Shown piece after piece: positions 1-8,591 of a DNA stretch of 64,000 nucleotides; position 1 is the first letter of the stretch, and each line of letters starts with the position of its first letter. Location: NCBI GenBank assembly GCA_013166775.1, contig JABLTJ010000002.1, forward strand, positions 142,264-206,263, in the 5' to 3' direction. The notes beneath the pieces are model-generated. The model ran no database searches and was not told the origin of the DNA. It worked only from the letters and a program-made list of their open reading frames with translations. The translations under genes and the position numbers were made by a program. Source of the stretch: Promethearchaeati archaeon (GTDB taxonomy: Archaea > Asgardarchaeota > Heimdallarchaeia > Heimdallarchaeales > Heimdallarchaeaceae).

Positions 1-640
1 ATAATCGTTCTTTCAAATCACGAACAATTTCCCTTTCAGCACTGCTAGTTAGAGAATATCCTCTTTGTTTAAGCAAAGTACGTAAATAGTTAGTTATATC
101 TCTTCCACCAATATCTGTTCTATGTATTGCATGTGAGATTGCAAAACCTTCATAGACAGGTACAACGTGAATTACACCGTCTCCTGCATCAACAACTATT
201 CCTGTTGTTCTTCCAGATGCATACAGAGATAGTATTGCCTGCATCGAGATGTAGAGAGCTGGCACATTGAATGTTTCAAACATTAGTTCTGCCATTTTCT
301 CTTTGTTTCGATTATTGTTCAAAGGTGGTTCAGTCAGCATAGTAGCATGCTCATTGGGATTTACTCTCAAATCATTGTAGAAGGTGTAATGCCAAATATT
401 TTCCATAGCTTCCCAATCTTTCACTTGTCCATGTTCAACAGGATAATTAAGCTTAAGAATCCCTCGAAGATTCATTGCTTCCTCTCCTATGTAGAATTCT
501 CTTACCCAACCCTCTACATCAGGCATAACTACTGGATGCTTAGGATATCCTATGATTGTTGGGAATACACTTCGCGGTTGATCTTCACCAGCGAAACCGT
601 TTTTAGTGAAGCCTGTACCGTTATCAATGACCAGAGGCAT
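1..640 (-). CDS. Eukaryote-like (Asgard) actin, C-terminus cut by window edge
   Basis: ATP-binding cytoskeletal protein of the actin family. About 213 codons are present; the rest lies beyond the left edge. Translation from the ATG at 640 starts [18 protein letters not shown], the actin phosphate-1 loop, and continues through [10 protein letters not shown] (with the His equivalent to actin His73), [25 protein letters not shown] (just after the Gln that positions the catalytic water) and VVDAGDGV (phosphate-2 loop), ending near [13 protein letters not shown]. Colinearity with eukaryotic actin is nearly gap-free, including a normal-length DNase-I-loop region, so this is a true actin and not MreB, ParM or crenactin. 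The upstream same-strand coiled-coil gene ends 47 bases before the start, so co-transcription is likely. Family identity is seen directly; filament formation is inferred from the family. Confidence 0.95.
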   Translation of the reverse strand, partial: MPLVIDNGTGFTKNGFAGEDQPRSVFPTIIGYPKHPVVMPDVEGWVREFYIGEEAMNLRGILKLNYPVEHGQVKDWEAMENIWHYTFYNDLRVNPNEHATMLTEPPLNNNRNKEKMAELMFETFNVPALYISMQAILSLYASGRTTGIVVDAGDGVIHVVPVYEGFAISHAIHRTDIGGRDITNYLRTLLKQRGYSLTSSAEREIVRDLKERL

Positions 641-687
641 GGTATGGAGTTCCTCAGACAAACTAAATACCTCCTATGGTCATTAAT

Positions 688-1593
688 TTACTTATTTTTA
701 TCTTTGTTTTCATCCTTTTTTTCTTTCGCTTTCTTCTCATCTTTCTTCACTGCCGCTTGTTTCAATTCTTTTTCAAAAGCAACATACTCTTCATGTTGTT
801 TTTCTGCTTTCATTTTTCCTTCAATTTCTTCAAGTCGTTTTTCAAGTCTATCAATATCAAGTTCTTGAGCTGACTCTCGTTCACGTCTAGATAATTCTGC
901 TTCAACTGAGTATAGTAGAAACAGCTCTTGAAATACTTCTAAAAGTTGATCAGTTCTATAAGGATTCTTCAAGTTCTGCCAATGTTTCAGATTATCTTCA
1001 ATCTTTTTCTCCATGGTTGACCGTTTAGGAGAAAGATCTTCCACGGTTTGTTGCACTTTGGTTTTCTTAGTTTTTTGGATGTATTCTAGAGTTGTAACAT
1101 TAGTCTTAGGAGTTGACTTATCTTTAGTTTTTGCAAGTTTTTCTGCTAAAAGTACATCGTATGATTTGTCTTCTGTAACAATATTTCTTGAATCAAATTC
1201 TCGATCAACCGAAGGCATAATAGCACTCTCTAGAGCTGCTAGTAGTGGACTATAGTAATTTCGCTGATATCGAGTCTGAATACTATCACGTATTCTTTTC
1301 AATTCTTGAATTTCTAAATCCATAAGTTCGGAGGGAGAATATCGTCTAGTACGATCCTTAATTTGTTCATGAATATCTGAAATTTCTTCAGGAATTTTTT
1401 TGTCTGTGTAAGTAGATTTCAATATTTTGCTTTCCATTTTATCAATCCTACCTTGTAGTTCTGAAATTCGTTTAGCTCGCGATTCTAATTTGCTCTGTTC
1501 TTCTTTCTTACGCTCACGATAGGCCTTTTTTCGTTCAGCGTCAGTAGCATATTTTCTAGGTCTTCCAGGTCCTTTTTTTTCTTCGCCTTTCAT
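688..1593 (-). CDS. Lysine-rich AT-hook-like coiled-coil protein upstream of actin
   Basis: A 301-residue protein of unknown function. The N-terminus has GPGRPRKYATDAERKKAY, an AT-hook-type GRPRK core followed by a basic helix, which suggests DNA or other polyanion binding. Residues about 30-120 and 225-301 are strongly charged heptad-like coiled coil, ending in a Lys/Glu/Asp repeat tail. There are no cysteines, signal peptide or membrane segments. It lies 47 bases upstream of actin on the same strand and has its own promoter with an inverted operator-like repeat. It might be a regulator, a nucleoid protein or an actin partner; the sequence does not decide between these. Confidence 0.75.
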   Translation of the reverse strand: MKGEEKKGPGRPRKYATDAERKKAYRERKKEEQSKLESRAKRISELQGRIDKMESKILKSTYTDKKIPEEISDIHEQIKDRTRRYSPSELMDLEIQELKRIRDSIQTRYQRNYYSPLLAALESAIMPSVDREFDSRNIVTEDKSYDVLLAEKLAKTKDKSTPKTNVTTLEYIQKTKKTKVQQTVEDLSPKRSTMEKKIEDNLKHWQNLKNPYRTDQLLEVFQELFLLYSVEAELSRRERESAQELDIDRLEKRLEEIEGKMKAEKQHEEYVAFEKELKQAAVKKDEKKAKEKKDENKDKNK

Positions 1594-1608
1594 TTTAAAT
1601 CACTTTAT

Positions 1609-1672
1609 TTTCGTCTCGAGACAATAAACGATTCACTTAATCATATAAAAATATTTTTGTCCAGAGACGAAA
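1609..1672 (-). promoter_or_regulatory. TATA box flanked by inverted operator-like repeats
   Basis: TTTCGTCTC at 1609-1617 and GAGACGAAA at 1664-1672 form a perfect 9-base inverted repeat. Each arm is part of a longer shared element, TTTCGTCTC-NN-GACAA. The near copy contains the perfect palindrome GTCTCGAGAC (1613-1622), the far copy is GTCCAGAGAC (1659-1668). On the minus strand a TATA-like TTTTTATATGA lies between them, so the near palindrome falls about where transcription of the 301-residue gene should start. This is the arrangement expected for a repressor that blocks TBP or polymerase. Confidence 0.6.
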
Positions 1673-3940
1673 TTAAGAACAGAAACAGCGATTTTTTCTT
1701 CTAAATCGATTAATCACAAAGATAATAGAAAAAAGCAACAGGTAATATAACGCTATAGGAGCAGATGAAACGTCAGTAGGGACTTCTGTAGGAACTTCAG
1801 TAGCATCTTCAGGAGCAAAATCTAACACAGGATATAAATCAAAGGATTTAGCAGAACCAGCTATGAAATATCCCCTCTCACCTATCCAATCTGACCAGTA
1901 ATTTCCTTTTTTAGTGGAAGAATCATACCAAAAATTTTGAGTTCCGTTGTCTTGTGCTTGGGAATTACCTTGCAGATTATTGTTTGTAAAATTATTAAAG
2001 AAAATAATATTTTTTCTAGAATTCGCATCTATTGCAATTCCGAATTGGTTATTTTCTTCCAATAGATTTCTAGTAAAAAGGGAGCTATTGGTATTTTTCA
2101 AAACAATTCCATTTTCACTATTATTACTTATGATATTATTGCTAAATGTACAGTCATATGAATCGTTTAAGTATATACCATCAACTAAGTTGTTATTCAT
2201 TTCATTCTCGATTATAGAAATTCGATCTGAGTTTTTAAGCATTAACCCATTATTGTTATTATTACTAATGATATTATAGCTAAATGTGCAGGCATATGAG
2301 CTTCTTATGTATGCACCATTAATCAAGTTGTTTCTTATTATATTCCCAAGTATAGAAGTTTGTCTTGAACTTATGATTGTTAACCCATTCTTACTATTAT
2401 AACTCAACTTATTGCCTTGAATTTTACCATCTTTTGAATCATAGTAAATACCATGATCTGTATTCCACTTACAGGTATTGTTTTCAACAATATTATTGTC
2501 ACCCCACACATAAATACCTGTTTCAGAATTGAAATTGCATGTGTTATCAAATATAGTACAATATTCTGCGTTGTAACTCAATCTTATTCCTATAGAATTG
2601 TTGCTACAAATATTATTTCGTATTTTTAATCTACTTGAGATAGCACGAACAAAAATGCCTGTTGCAGAATTTATGCATATATTATTGTCAATATAGGATT
2701 GCTTTAGAGTTTCCACATATATTGCAGCTCCTGAAGTTGAGTTAAAGACATTATTCCTGATCTTAATCCTATCGCCCATCCCAACTAGAAGACCATTTGT
2801 ACCAGGTTTGAAATAACAATTTTCTATTATACAATCATCTGTATACTCAACTCTAAGTTTCTTTTTGGATGTAAATTCACAATTAGAGATTAAGCAGTTT
2901 TTAGAAGTATAAATCGTTAGTCCTTCACTAATTGAACAGTTCGCTATTGTAATAGTATCAGATTTGGAAAAATCCAAATAATAATCTATAATTCCTTCAA
3001 GGAATATATTAGTACAAGTAAAAATCATAACTTGACCATATTCTTGATCTAAAGTAATATTGTCTTGTTTATGATATACAACAAAAGGTTTTGAGTTAAC
3101 TGTGTTATTGGCAAATGTGTAAGTTCCCATTAGGTTTACATTCATTGGGGAAAATACAAATTTCGAAGACACTAAAGTATTGTTTACATATTCTGAATAA
3201 GGTGAATCAACAAAGCTTAATGAAGCTCCTTTCAGATAATTATTTGATACAGTTGAATATGGACATGTTCCAATATATAATGCTATAATTGGATTAGATT
3301 CTAGATTATTATGTTTAAGAATCAAACTATCACCGGATAATATTTCAATCCCTCTGTCATTCCCAGAGCAGTTATTATGTAACACCTTAGCATATGCAGA
3401 CATACCTATTCGGATTCCTGCATTGTAAAAAGAGTCACGATTACCATCACATAGGTTTTGTTCTACTATAATATTACTTGAATAGTCTATCCTAATTCCA
3501 GAATCACCATTATATGAGCAGTTATTCCCTCTAATATTAATCGAATTAGATCCTGAAACAAAGATTCCATATCCATTTTCATAGCAAGTATTGTTTTCAA
3601 GTATTACAGTTCCTGATGCAGTTGATTCGATTAGAATTCCCACACTAGGACAACCACTTATAGAACAATTTCTGATTATAAAATGCATTGTAGTGCTTTT
3701 AACATAAATTCCGTAATCAGCGCTTTCATTAATAATTATGTTTTCCATGATATATGGATTTGTTTGAGTTCCATTGCCTGGAAAGCCATAAGTAACGAAA
3801 TCATCATCTGAATTGATTACAATAGATGTTGATAAATCTGCTACTACAAAATCACTTGACCTTAGAACACTAAACACTAACAAGAAGATAATTATTGATT
3901 TCAAGTATTTCTTGTTATTCGATTTTGCTCTAAATTTCAT
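1673..3940 (-). CDS. Surface-anchored right-handed beta-helix (NosD/CASH-type) protein
   Basis: A 755-residue exported protein. Residues about 14-34 form a signal peptide after a basic N-terminus. Most of the chain is a run of about 22-residue beta-helix rungs rich in Asn, Ile, Ser and Cys (for example NNIISNNSENGIVLKN), typical of parallel beta-helix NosD/CASH-domain proteins. Near residue 685 is NFWYDSSTKKGNYWSDW, the closing motif common in archaeal NosD-like surface proteins. A Thr/Pro-rich TEVPTEVPTD spacer, one transmembrane helix and an RFRRKNR tail end it. It could bind or cleave polysaccharide, or be structural; no catalytic site can be assigned. The TATA box is 20 bases from the ATG. 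Confidence 0.88.
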   Translation of the reverse strand: MKFRAKSNNKKYLKSIIIFLLVFSVLRSSDFVVADLSTSIVINSDDDFVTYGFPGNGTQTNPYIMENIIINESADYGIYVKSTTMHFIIRNCSISGCPSVGILIESTASGTVILENNTCYENGYGIFVSGSNSINIRGNNCSYNGDSGIRIDYSSNIIVEQNLCDGNRDSFYNAGIRIGMSAYAKVLHNNCSGNDRGIEILSGDSLILKHNNLESNPIIALYIGTCPYSTVSNNYLKGASLSFVDSPYSEYVNNTLVSSKFVFSPMNVNLMGTYTFANNTVNSKPFVVYHKQDNITLDQEYGQVMIFTCTNIFLEGIIDYYLDFSKSDTITIANCSISEGLTIYTSKNCLISNCEFTSKKKLRVEYTDDCIIENCYFKPGTNGLLVGMGDRIKIRNNVFNSTSGAAIYVETLKQSYIDNNICINSATGIFVRAISSRLKIRNNICSNNSIGIRLSYNAEYCTIFDNTCNFNSETGIYVWGDNNIVENNTCKWNTDHGIYYDSKDGKIQGNKLSYNSKNGLTIISSRQTSILGNIIRNNLINGAYIRSSYACTFSYNIISNNNNNGLMLKNSDRISIIENEMNNNLVDGIYLNDSYDCTFSNNIISNNSENGIVLKNTNSSLFTRNLLEENNQFGIAIDANSRKNIIFFNNFTNNNLQGNSQAQDNGTQNFWYDSSTKKGNYWSDWIGERGYFIAGSAKSFDLYPVLDFAPEDATEVPTEVPTDVSSAPIALYYLLLFSIIFVINRFRRKNRCFCS

Positions 3941-3960
3941 TAAATATTGTAGGATTGAAT

Positions 3961-3970
3961 ACTTATAAAG
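3961..3970 (-). promoter_or_regulatory. TATA box of the beta-helix surface protein gene
   Basis: CTTTATAAGT on the minus strand, about 21-30 bases upstream of the ATG at 3940, implying a leaderless or nearly leaderless transcript. The same core (TTTATAAGT) occurs before the MttB-like gene and the coiled-coil operon. Confidence 0.6.
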
Positions 3971-4032
3971 ATTCGTCGAAAAAATGTTAAAAGATAAAAA
4001 CGAGTTGAATGCCAGCCAACTATCTATATAAA

Positions 4033-5010
4033 CTAAGATTTTACTTCCTTATTTTTCGTTTTAGTTTTTCTTTTAGGAAACCACGGAACCATAGCACTTG
4101 CTTCTTTCATAACCTGTTTGTAATTAGGTCTTCTTTCAAGGGAACGTACATCCATGAGCCATGAACTGAAACGAAAGAAAACAGCCATTAATGCAGGTCC
4201 AACAAAAACAAGAACTGGAGATGTTTTATGTAAACCGGCAGAGATACCGAAGAACATCATGGATACCCAGAATAAAACCTCCCCAAAATAATTTGGATGT
4301 CGAGAATATTTCCAGAGACCACCGCGAAATATACCTCCTTTCTTATATTCTTCTGTTGAGCGAAATTTTTGCAATTGTCTATCTGCAAAATACAGAATAA
4401 GAACGGCAGAGAGAGCTGTAATAATGCCCAATGCATCAAAGACAGAAAAGGAGGCCTGTTCTCCTGCTGGAATATTAAGAACAAGAATACCAGGAGCAAA
4501 TGCAAAGAAAACAAGGATTGTAGGGAACAGATGCATACCGAGAAGAGAATTCAACCAGTATGGAACTGAAAAATCACGCATTTTCTCATATCGCCAGTCT
4601 TCATGAACTAATCCTGTACGCCATCCAGTCCACCTGTAGAAAATATGATATCGAGCTGACCATACAAAGAGACATACAACAATTATGATATGTCTAAAGG
4701 ACCAGGGGCTTGTAAGTCCTCCACTGAATATTACTCCTAAAGCTAGCAGGGGAGGTGCAATGACCCAATAAGGATCATAGATTGATGAATTCTTATTAGC
4801 GATTGAAAATATCCATATAACTGTAGTAGCTACACAGTCAACTATTAAGACAGTGTACAAATTATTGGAAACCAGATTATACCGTTGGAATAACCACCAA
4901 GTTAGTATACCAATAGAGAGAGCGGAGATATATGCAGCATAGCAAGCAATTGCAGAAACAATCCTTTCCGGAGGTGGCATCAAACCACGATTTTCCTCTG
5001 ATGAAACCAT
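4033..5010 (-). CDS. DUF1295 / steroid 5-alpha-reductase-like membrane protein
   Basis: A 325-residue polytopic membrane protein with roughly 8 hydrophobic segments. Near residues 232-250 it carries WKYSRHPNYFGEVLFW, the hallmark of the DUF1295 family, related to steroid 5-alpha-reductases and isoprenylcysteine methyltransferases, whose C-terminal half binds NADPH or SAM. FYRWTGWRTGLVHEDWRY earlier in the chain also fits DUF1295. The tail is lysine-rich and cytoplasmic. The likely role is reduction or modification of a lipid or isoprenoid; the substrate is unknown. TAGGAGAA is well placed before the ATG. Confidence 0.85.
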   Translation of the reverse strand: MVSSEENRGLMPPPERIVSAIACYAAYISALSIGILTWWLFQRYNLVSNNLYTVLIVDCVATTVIWIFSIANKNSSIYDPYWVIAPPLLALGVIFSGGLTSPWSFRHIIIVVCLFVWSARYHIFYRWTGWRTGLVHEDWRYEKMRDFSVPYWLNSLLGMHLFPTILVFFAFAPGILVLNIPAGEQASFSVFDALGIITALSAVLILYFADRQLQKFRSTEEYKKGGIFRGGLWKYSRHPNYFGEVLFWVSMMFFGISAGLHKTSPVLVFVGPALMAVFFRFSSWLMDVRSLERRPNYKQVMKEASAMVPWFPKRKTKTKNKEVKS

Positions 5011-5030
5011 ATAGAAATTCTCCTATAAGT

Positions 5031-5043
5031 GCTTTATATAAAA
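5031..5043 (-). promoter_or_regulatory. TATA box of the DUF1295 gene
   Basis: Minus-strand TTTTATATAAAGC, 21-33 bases upstream of the ATG at 5010. Confidence 0.5.
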
Positions 5044-5095
5044 TTTAAGCCATTAAAATCTGTTAATGTTTGGAATAGTAAATACAAAATTTTGG

Positions 5096-5107
5096 AAATA
5101 TATTAAA
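5096..5107 (+). promoter_or_regulatory. TATA box of the first phosphotransferase-like gene
   Basis: AAATATATTAAA about 27-38 bases before the ATG at 5134, consistent with a very short leader. Confidence 0.45.
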
Positions 5108-5133
5108 TCTCTTTTTAGACATCATGCTGAATA

Positions 5134-6027
5134 ATGTTTTTATCTCATAATTTTATTAGCAAAGCAATGATAATTCCAATTGATGGATTAAAACCGTCTA
5201 AACAAGTACTAGAGGAGTTTGGTATTCTAGATAAAGCAGAGCTTTTACCAGGTGGACTCAGTAGAGCATTTCTAGCGGGGAATATTGTTGTGAAGTATTC
5301 CCCTGAGGATACTGAGGAAGAAGTGGTTTGGTTAGCAACTATGTTAGATAATATTAGAAGAGAAGATTTCAGAGTTCAAAAGTTTATCAAATCAAAAAAA
5401 GGTAGATATCTTGTTGACGGATGGGTAGCCTATGAATTTTTAGCTGGAGATTTCCGCAAAGATATAGAACATTTAAAACTAAAAAAAGAGGTACTTAGAT
5501 CATTTCACGAAGCAATAAAAAATGAATCACTCCCTCCGAATTACAACTTCGAAAGAACAGATCCTTGGGGAGTAGCAGAGGATATGGTTTGGGGAGAGAG
5601 ACCTATTGAATGTCACAAACGGATAATGAAAGAGATCGAAGTTCTAGTGGACTTTCTTGAACCTTTAGAGCTCCCTAGACAATTGATTCAAGGAGATCCT
5701 GGTCACGTACTCTTCTCTGATGAAGAACCTCCAGCTTTAATCGATTTATCTTGGCATTACCGACCAGCTGATTTCTCTTTAGTGGTGCTTGCAGCTGATG
5801 CTCTTTGTTGTTGGTGTGGGGATGAGTGTAATTGTCTTAATGCTGATGAGGTTTACAAAATCTTTGAAGATGTTGAGCATTTTGATCAGTTGTTGCTAAA
5901 AGCAGTACTGAGGAGAGTGTTGGAAGTAGAAGGTCATCTTAAATTCGACATAAATTATCTTGATATGCTAGATGGACTTAAACCAGCTATTGATTTTGTT
6001 TCTAACTTGTTTTCTCGAAAGACTTAA
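5134..6027 (+). CDS. Aminoglycoside-phosphotransferase-like kinase (first copy)
   Basis: A 297-residue protein of the APH/choline-kinase fold. The N-lobe has LLPGGLSRAFLAGNIVVKYS, with a Gly-rich turn and the ATP-binding Lys of VVKY. The catalytic loop is QGDPGHVLF, where the Brenner motif HGD is QGD, followed by LIDLSWHYRPADF in place of the usual VIDWE metal-binding segment. The substrate is unknown; these families phosphorylate small molecules such as sugars, amino alcohols or antibiotics. The altered HGD and Asp segments resemble an actinobacterial APH-like family. The start could instead be the ATG at 5167; the TATA box favours 5134. Confidence 0.7.
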   Translation: MFLSHNFISKAMIIPIDGLKPSKQVLEEFGILDKAELLPGGLSRAFLAGNIVVKYSPEDTEEEVVWLATMLDNIRREDFRVQKFIKSKKGRYLVDGWVAYEFLAGDFRKDIEHLKLKKEVLRSFHEAIKNESLPPNYNFERTDPWGVAEDMVWGERPIECHKRIMKEIEVLVDFLEPLELPRQLIQGDPGHVLFSDEEPPALIDLSWHYRPADFSLVVLAADALCCWCGDECNCLNADEVYKIFEDVEHFDQLLLKAVLRRVLEVEGHLKFDINYLDMLDGLKPAIDFVSNLFSRKT

Positions 6028-6072
6028 GGCTAAGAGTTAAATAAGAATATTATTTTTTTTAATTGATATTGA

Positions 6073-6954
6073 ATGCAAGTTACTTTAACAAACATAGTTG
6101 ACAATACAGTTAGAATAAAAGACGATTATATTCCAACTAGTGGATTATCCTATTTATTAGAAATAGAAGGTAGAAAGATTTTATTCGACGCAGGGGACAA
6201 TGGTAATGTTTTGATACATCACATGAAACTCCTGGATATAGATCCTAATGAAATCGAATTACTTATTTTAAGTCATGGTCATTGGGATCATACTCATGGT
6301 TTGAGAGCATTGATGTATCAAAGAGATACCAAAAAGAAGCTTAAGATTATTGCTCATCCTCATTCTTTTCGCAAAAGAAGAGTAGCTAAATTCTTACTAA
6401 TCCTACCTGCATTGATAAAATATCGAATGTACAACTATGGTTTTCCTAGATTGCCTAAGGAACTTCAAGAAATGCTTATTCTTGAACCTACTGTTGAACC
6501 TTATGAAGTTACACCCTTCCTGAAAACCACTGGAGAAATTTCTGATAGAAAGGAGAAAACTTCTACAATTGACAAGCTGAAAATAAAAGAAGGAAGACGA
6601 TTTATCAAAGATTCTCAATTAGATGATCTTTCCCTAGTTCTAAAAACTAAAGAGGGTGTTGTCCTAATACTTGGATGTGGTCATTCTGGTGTTTTGAACA
6701 TTTGTGCTAGAGCTAAGGGATTTTATCCAAACGACAAGATTGTTTCTATTATCGGGGGTACTCATCTTGTTGCCCTAAAAACAGAATCTGAATTGGAATA
6801 TGTAGCTAAGATACTTGAAGAAAAGTATGACAAACCTTTACTCTATTTCAGTCATTGTACAGGAAAGATTGCTTTGAAGTTCTTTGAAAAACGTTTTGGA
6901 AAAGAAACAGTTAAATCCTTTATGGTTGGAGATAAATTAACTTTTGATTGCTAA
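6073..6954 (+). CDS. COG1237 metallo-beta-lactamase-fold hydrolase
   Basis: A 293-residue MBL-fold protein. The metal-binding SHGHWDHTHG is near residue 70, LGCGHSGVLNI near 201 supplies a further His, and GGTHLV near 225 and YFSHCTGK near 259 complete the pattern of the family annotated as 7,8-dihydropterin-6-methyl-4-(beta-D-ribofuranosyl)-aminobenzene 5'-phosphate synthase, linked to tetrahydromethanopterin precursor synthesis. Length fits the family. The biochemical role is inferred from family annotation; a generic phosphodiesterase or hydrolase is the alternative. It sits 45 bases after the first APH-like gene. Confidence 0.8.
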   Translation: MQVTLTNIVDNTVRIKDDYIPTSGLSYLLEIEGRKILFDAGDNGNVLIHHMKLLDIDPNEIELLILSHGHWDHTHGLRALMYQRDTKKKLKIIAHPHSFRKRRVAKFLLILPALIKYRMYNYGFPRLPKELQEMLILEPTVEPYEVTPFLKTTGEISDRKEKTSTIDKLKIKEGRRFIKDSQLDDLSLVLKTKEGVVLILGCGHSGVLNICARAKGFYPNDKIVSIIGGTHLVALKTESELEYVAKILEEKYDKPLLYFSHCTGKIALKFFEKRFGKETVKSFMVGDKLTFDC

Positions 6955-6975
6955 AAAAACATCTTCATAGAAAAC

Positions 6976-6988
6976 GATATATAAAAAG
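6976..6988 (+). promoter_or_regulatory. TATA box of the second phosphotransferase-like gene
   Basis: GATATATAAAAAG centred about 28 bases before the ATG at 7010; implies a leaderless mRNA. Confidence 0.55.
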
Positions 6989-7009
6989 ACAACTCACTTT
7001 CGCTGAATT

Positions 7010-7951
7010 ATGTCAATTGCGAAAACTCAAATTGATCCAGAGAAGGTAAGAATTTTCTTAGATAAGAAATTTGATTTCAAAGTTGACAATTTAGAATTCC
7101 TAAGAGGTGGGGAATTTTCACAAGCGTTTTCTTATGATACTCGAGGTCAGAGTCATGTTATTAAAATACGAAATACAAGAAAGCAATTTGAAAAAGAATT
7201 AAGGGCTTATGAGAGTATCAGAGAAAAAGATAATACTATTCCTATTCCAAGGATATTTGATATAGGATTATTTCAAGAAAACGAAAATAATAAATTATAT
7301 TATTGTATAAGTGAGAAAGTTGAGGGTAAGATTCTCACAGATTACAGATATTCAGAACTGAAAATCATTGATTCATTTGTAATAAGAATGTTAATCAAGA
7401 TTCACAAAGTGGATATCTCAGACACAAAGAATTTTGGTAGCTGGAGTAAGTTTGAACAGACTTCTTACAAATCATGGAAAAATTACATCTTGGATTTTAT
7501 TAATGGTCAGAAAGTGTATTGGAATAAAATCTACTCTAATGGTATTTTTGAAAAAGAGCTCCATCAAACTCTTTCCAAAGAAATCGAAGAATTACTTGAG
7601 TATAGCTCTGAAAAACGATATCTTGTGCATGGTGATTATGGTTATGACAATGTTCTAGCGATACCGAGTGGAGAGATAACTGGTGTTATTGACTGGGAAA
7701 ATTCTATGTTTGGTGATTTTGTTTACGATATTGCTTGGCTTGATTTCTGGGGTTTTGTGCAAGAGAATAATTATTATAAGATTTACAAAAGAATCTATGA
7801 GAAAATTTACGAGGATAAAATCATTAACTACAATGAAAGGATAAGATGTTATAGACTCTATATAGGCTTAGGAGCACTAGCATTTTTTAGTGATTTATCC
7901 CAAAAGAAAAAATATCTCTCAGCTAAAGAAAGGGTTGAGAAACTGATTTAG
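7010..7951 (+). CDS. Aminoglycoside-phosphotransferase-like kinase (second copy)
   Basis: A 313-residue APH-family kinase with an intact active site. FLRGGEFSQAFSYDT is the nucleotide loop, HVIKIRN the ATP Lys, YLVHGDYGYDNVL the Brenner catalytic loop (Asp and Asn present) and GVIDWENSMFGDFVYDIAWL the metal-binding Asp segment. Members phosphorylate small hydroxylated molecules or antibiotics; the substrate cannot be read from sequence. Unlike the first copy, it keeps canonical HGD and DWE motifs, so the two are probably not functionally redundant. Confidence 0.85.
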   Translation: MSIAKTQIDPEKVRIFLDKKFDFKVDNLEFLRGGEFSQAFSYDTRGQSHVIKIRNTRKQFEKELRAYESIREKDNTIPIPRIFDIGLFQENENNKLYYCISEKVEGKILTDYRYSELKIIDSFVIRMLIKIHKVDISDTKNFGSWSKFEQTSYKSWKNYILDFINGQKVYWNKIYSNGIFEKELHQTLSKEIEELLEYSSEKRYLVHGDYGYDNVLAIPSGEITGVIDWENSMFGDFVYDIAWLDFWGFVQENNYYKIYKRIYEKIYEDKIINYNERIRCYRLYIGLGALAFFSDLSQKKKYLSAKERVEKLI

Positions 7952-7982
7952 TTAACAAGCAGCAGTATTGAGGAAAAACCCT

Positions 7983-8518
7983 ATGTCAAAGAAACAAAAG
8001 ATGGGAACTTATGAGCATTTATGTATCTTGATTATCGGACAAGATACTTGGAATGAGCAAGATAAACAATCGGTTCGAGATATTTCATTATCAGAGAGAA
8101 AGAAGTATGTGGATTATGACTATCATTTTTATCATAAATTAACTTATAGAGATAAAAAACCTGAATATGGTGATTGTTGTTATGCAATCAAATTTTTATT
8201 CTTTTCAGTAATCTAAAAGGGAATAGAGATAGTCTGCTTTACCAGGGGCATCACTATCTAGAACCTGATGATGTTAAGGATATTCTAGAATATTCCGAAC
8301 TAATTCTTGCTCATAGTAAAGTGAAAAAAATGTATGTCTTATACTTAGATTCATTTAAAGATTTCAAACGAGAAGTACTCAATAGTCTCAATATTGATGG
8401 ATTTAAAGAACTTATTACTGAAAAAAGTTTTACTCTAAAAGAATTCAAAACAACTCTTCGAAATCACGAATTTAAGGAAAGAATCCTTTATGAGATATTA
8501 AGAGAAAAATATTACTGA
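7983..8518 (+). pseudogene. Hypothetical gene split by a one-base frameshift
   Basis: Two overlapping reading frames together look like one gene of about 178 residues. The first part starts MSKKQKMGTYEHLC (ATG 7983, GAGG about 10 bases before) and stops at 8216 soon after KFLFFSV. The second frame continues with ILFSNLKGNRDSLLYQG and ends EILREKYY at 8518. Adding one T to the T5 run at 8193-8197 joins them without any stop. No slippery heptamer with matched codons is present, so a sequencing or assembly error or a recent mutation is more likely than programmed frameshifting. The protein is acidic/basic mixed, soluble and not recognised. Confidence 0.6.
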
Positions 8519-8591
8519 AGAGGGAAAGTCTAATTAATCTAATTACTTACAGACTTCTAGAAACAAAATCACAGCAAGATAGTGAATCAAA

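Noticed and set aside
347..868. Long plus-strand frame with 173 codons over the actin and AT-hook genes
   Set aside because: It is antisense to the actin frame, rich in Ser/Phe, and has no promoter; actin homology on the minus strand is decisive.
8190..8200. Programmed -1 frameshift in the split hypothetical gene
   Set aside because: The site is A TTT TTA, lacking a matched P-site slip, and no downstream hairpin is evident.
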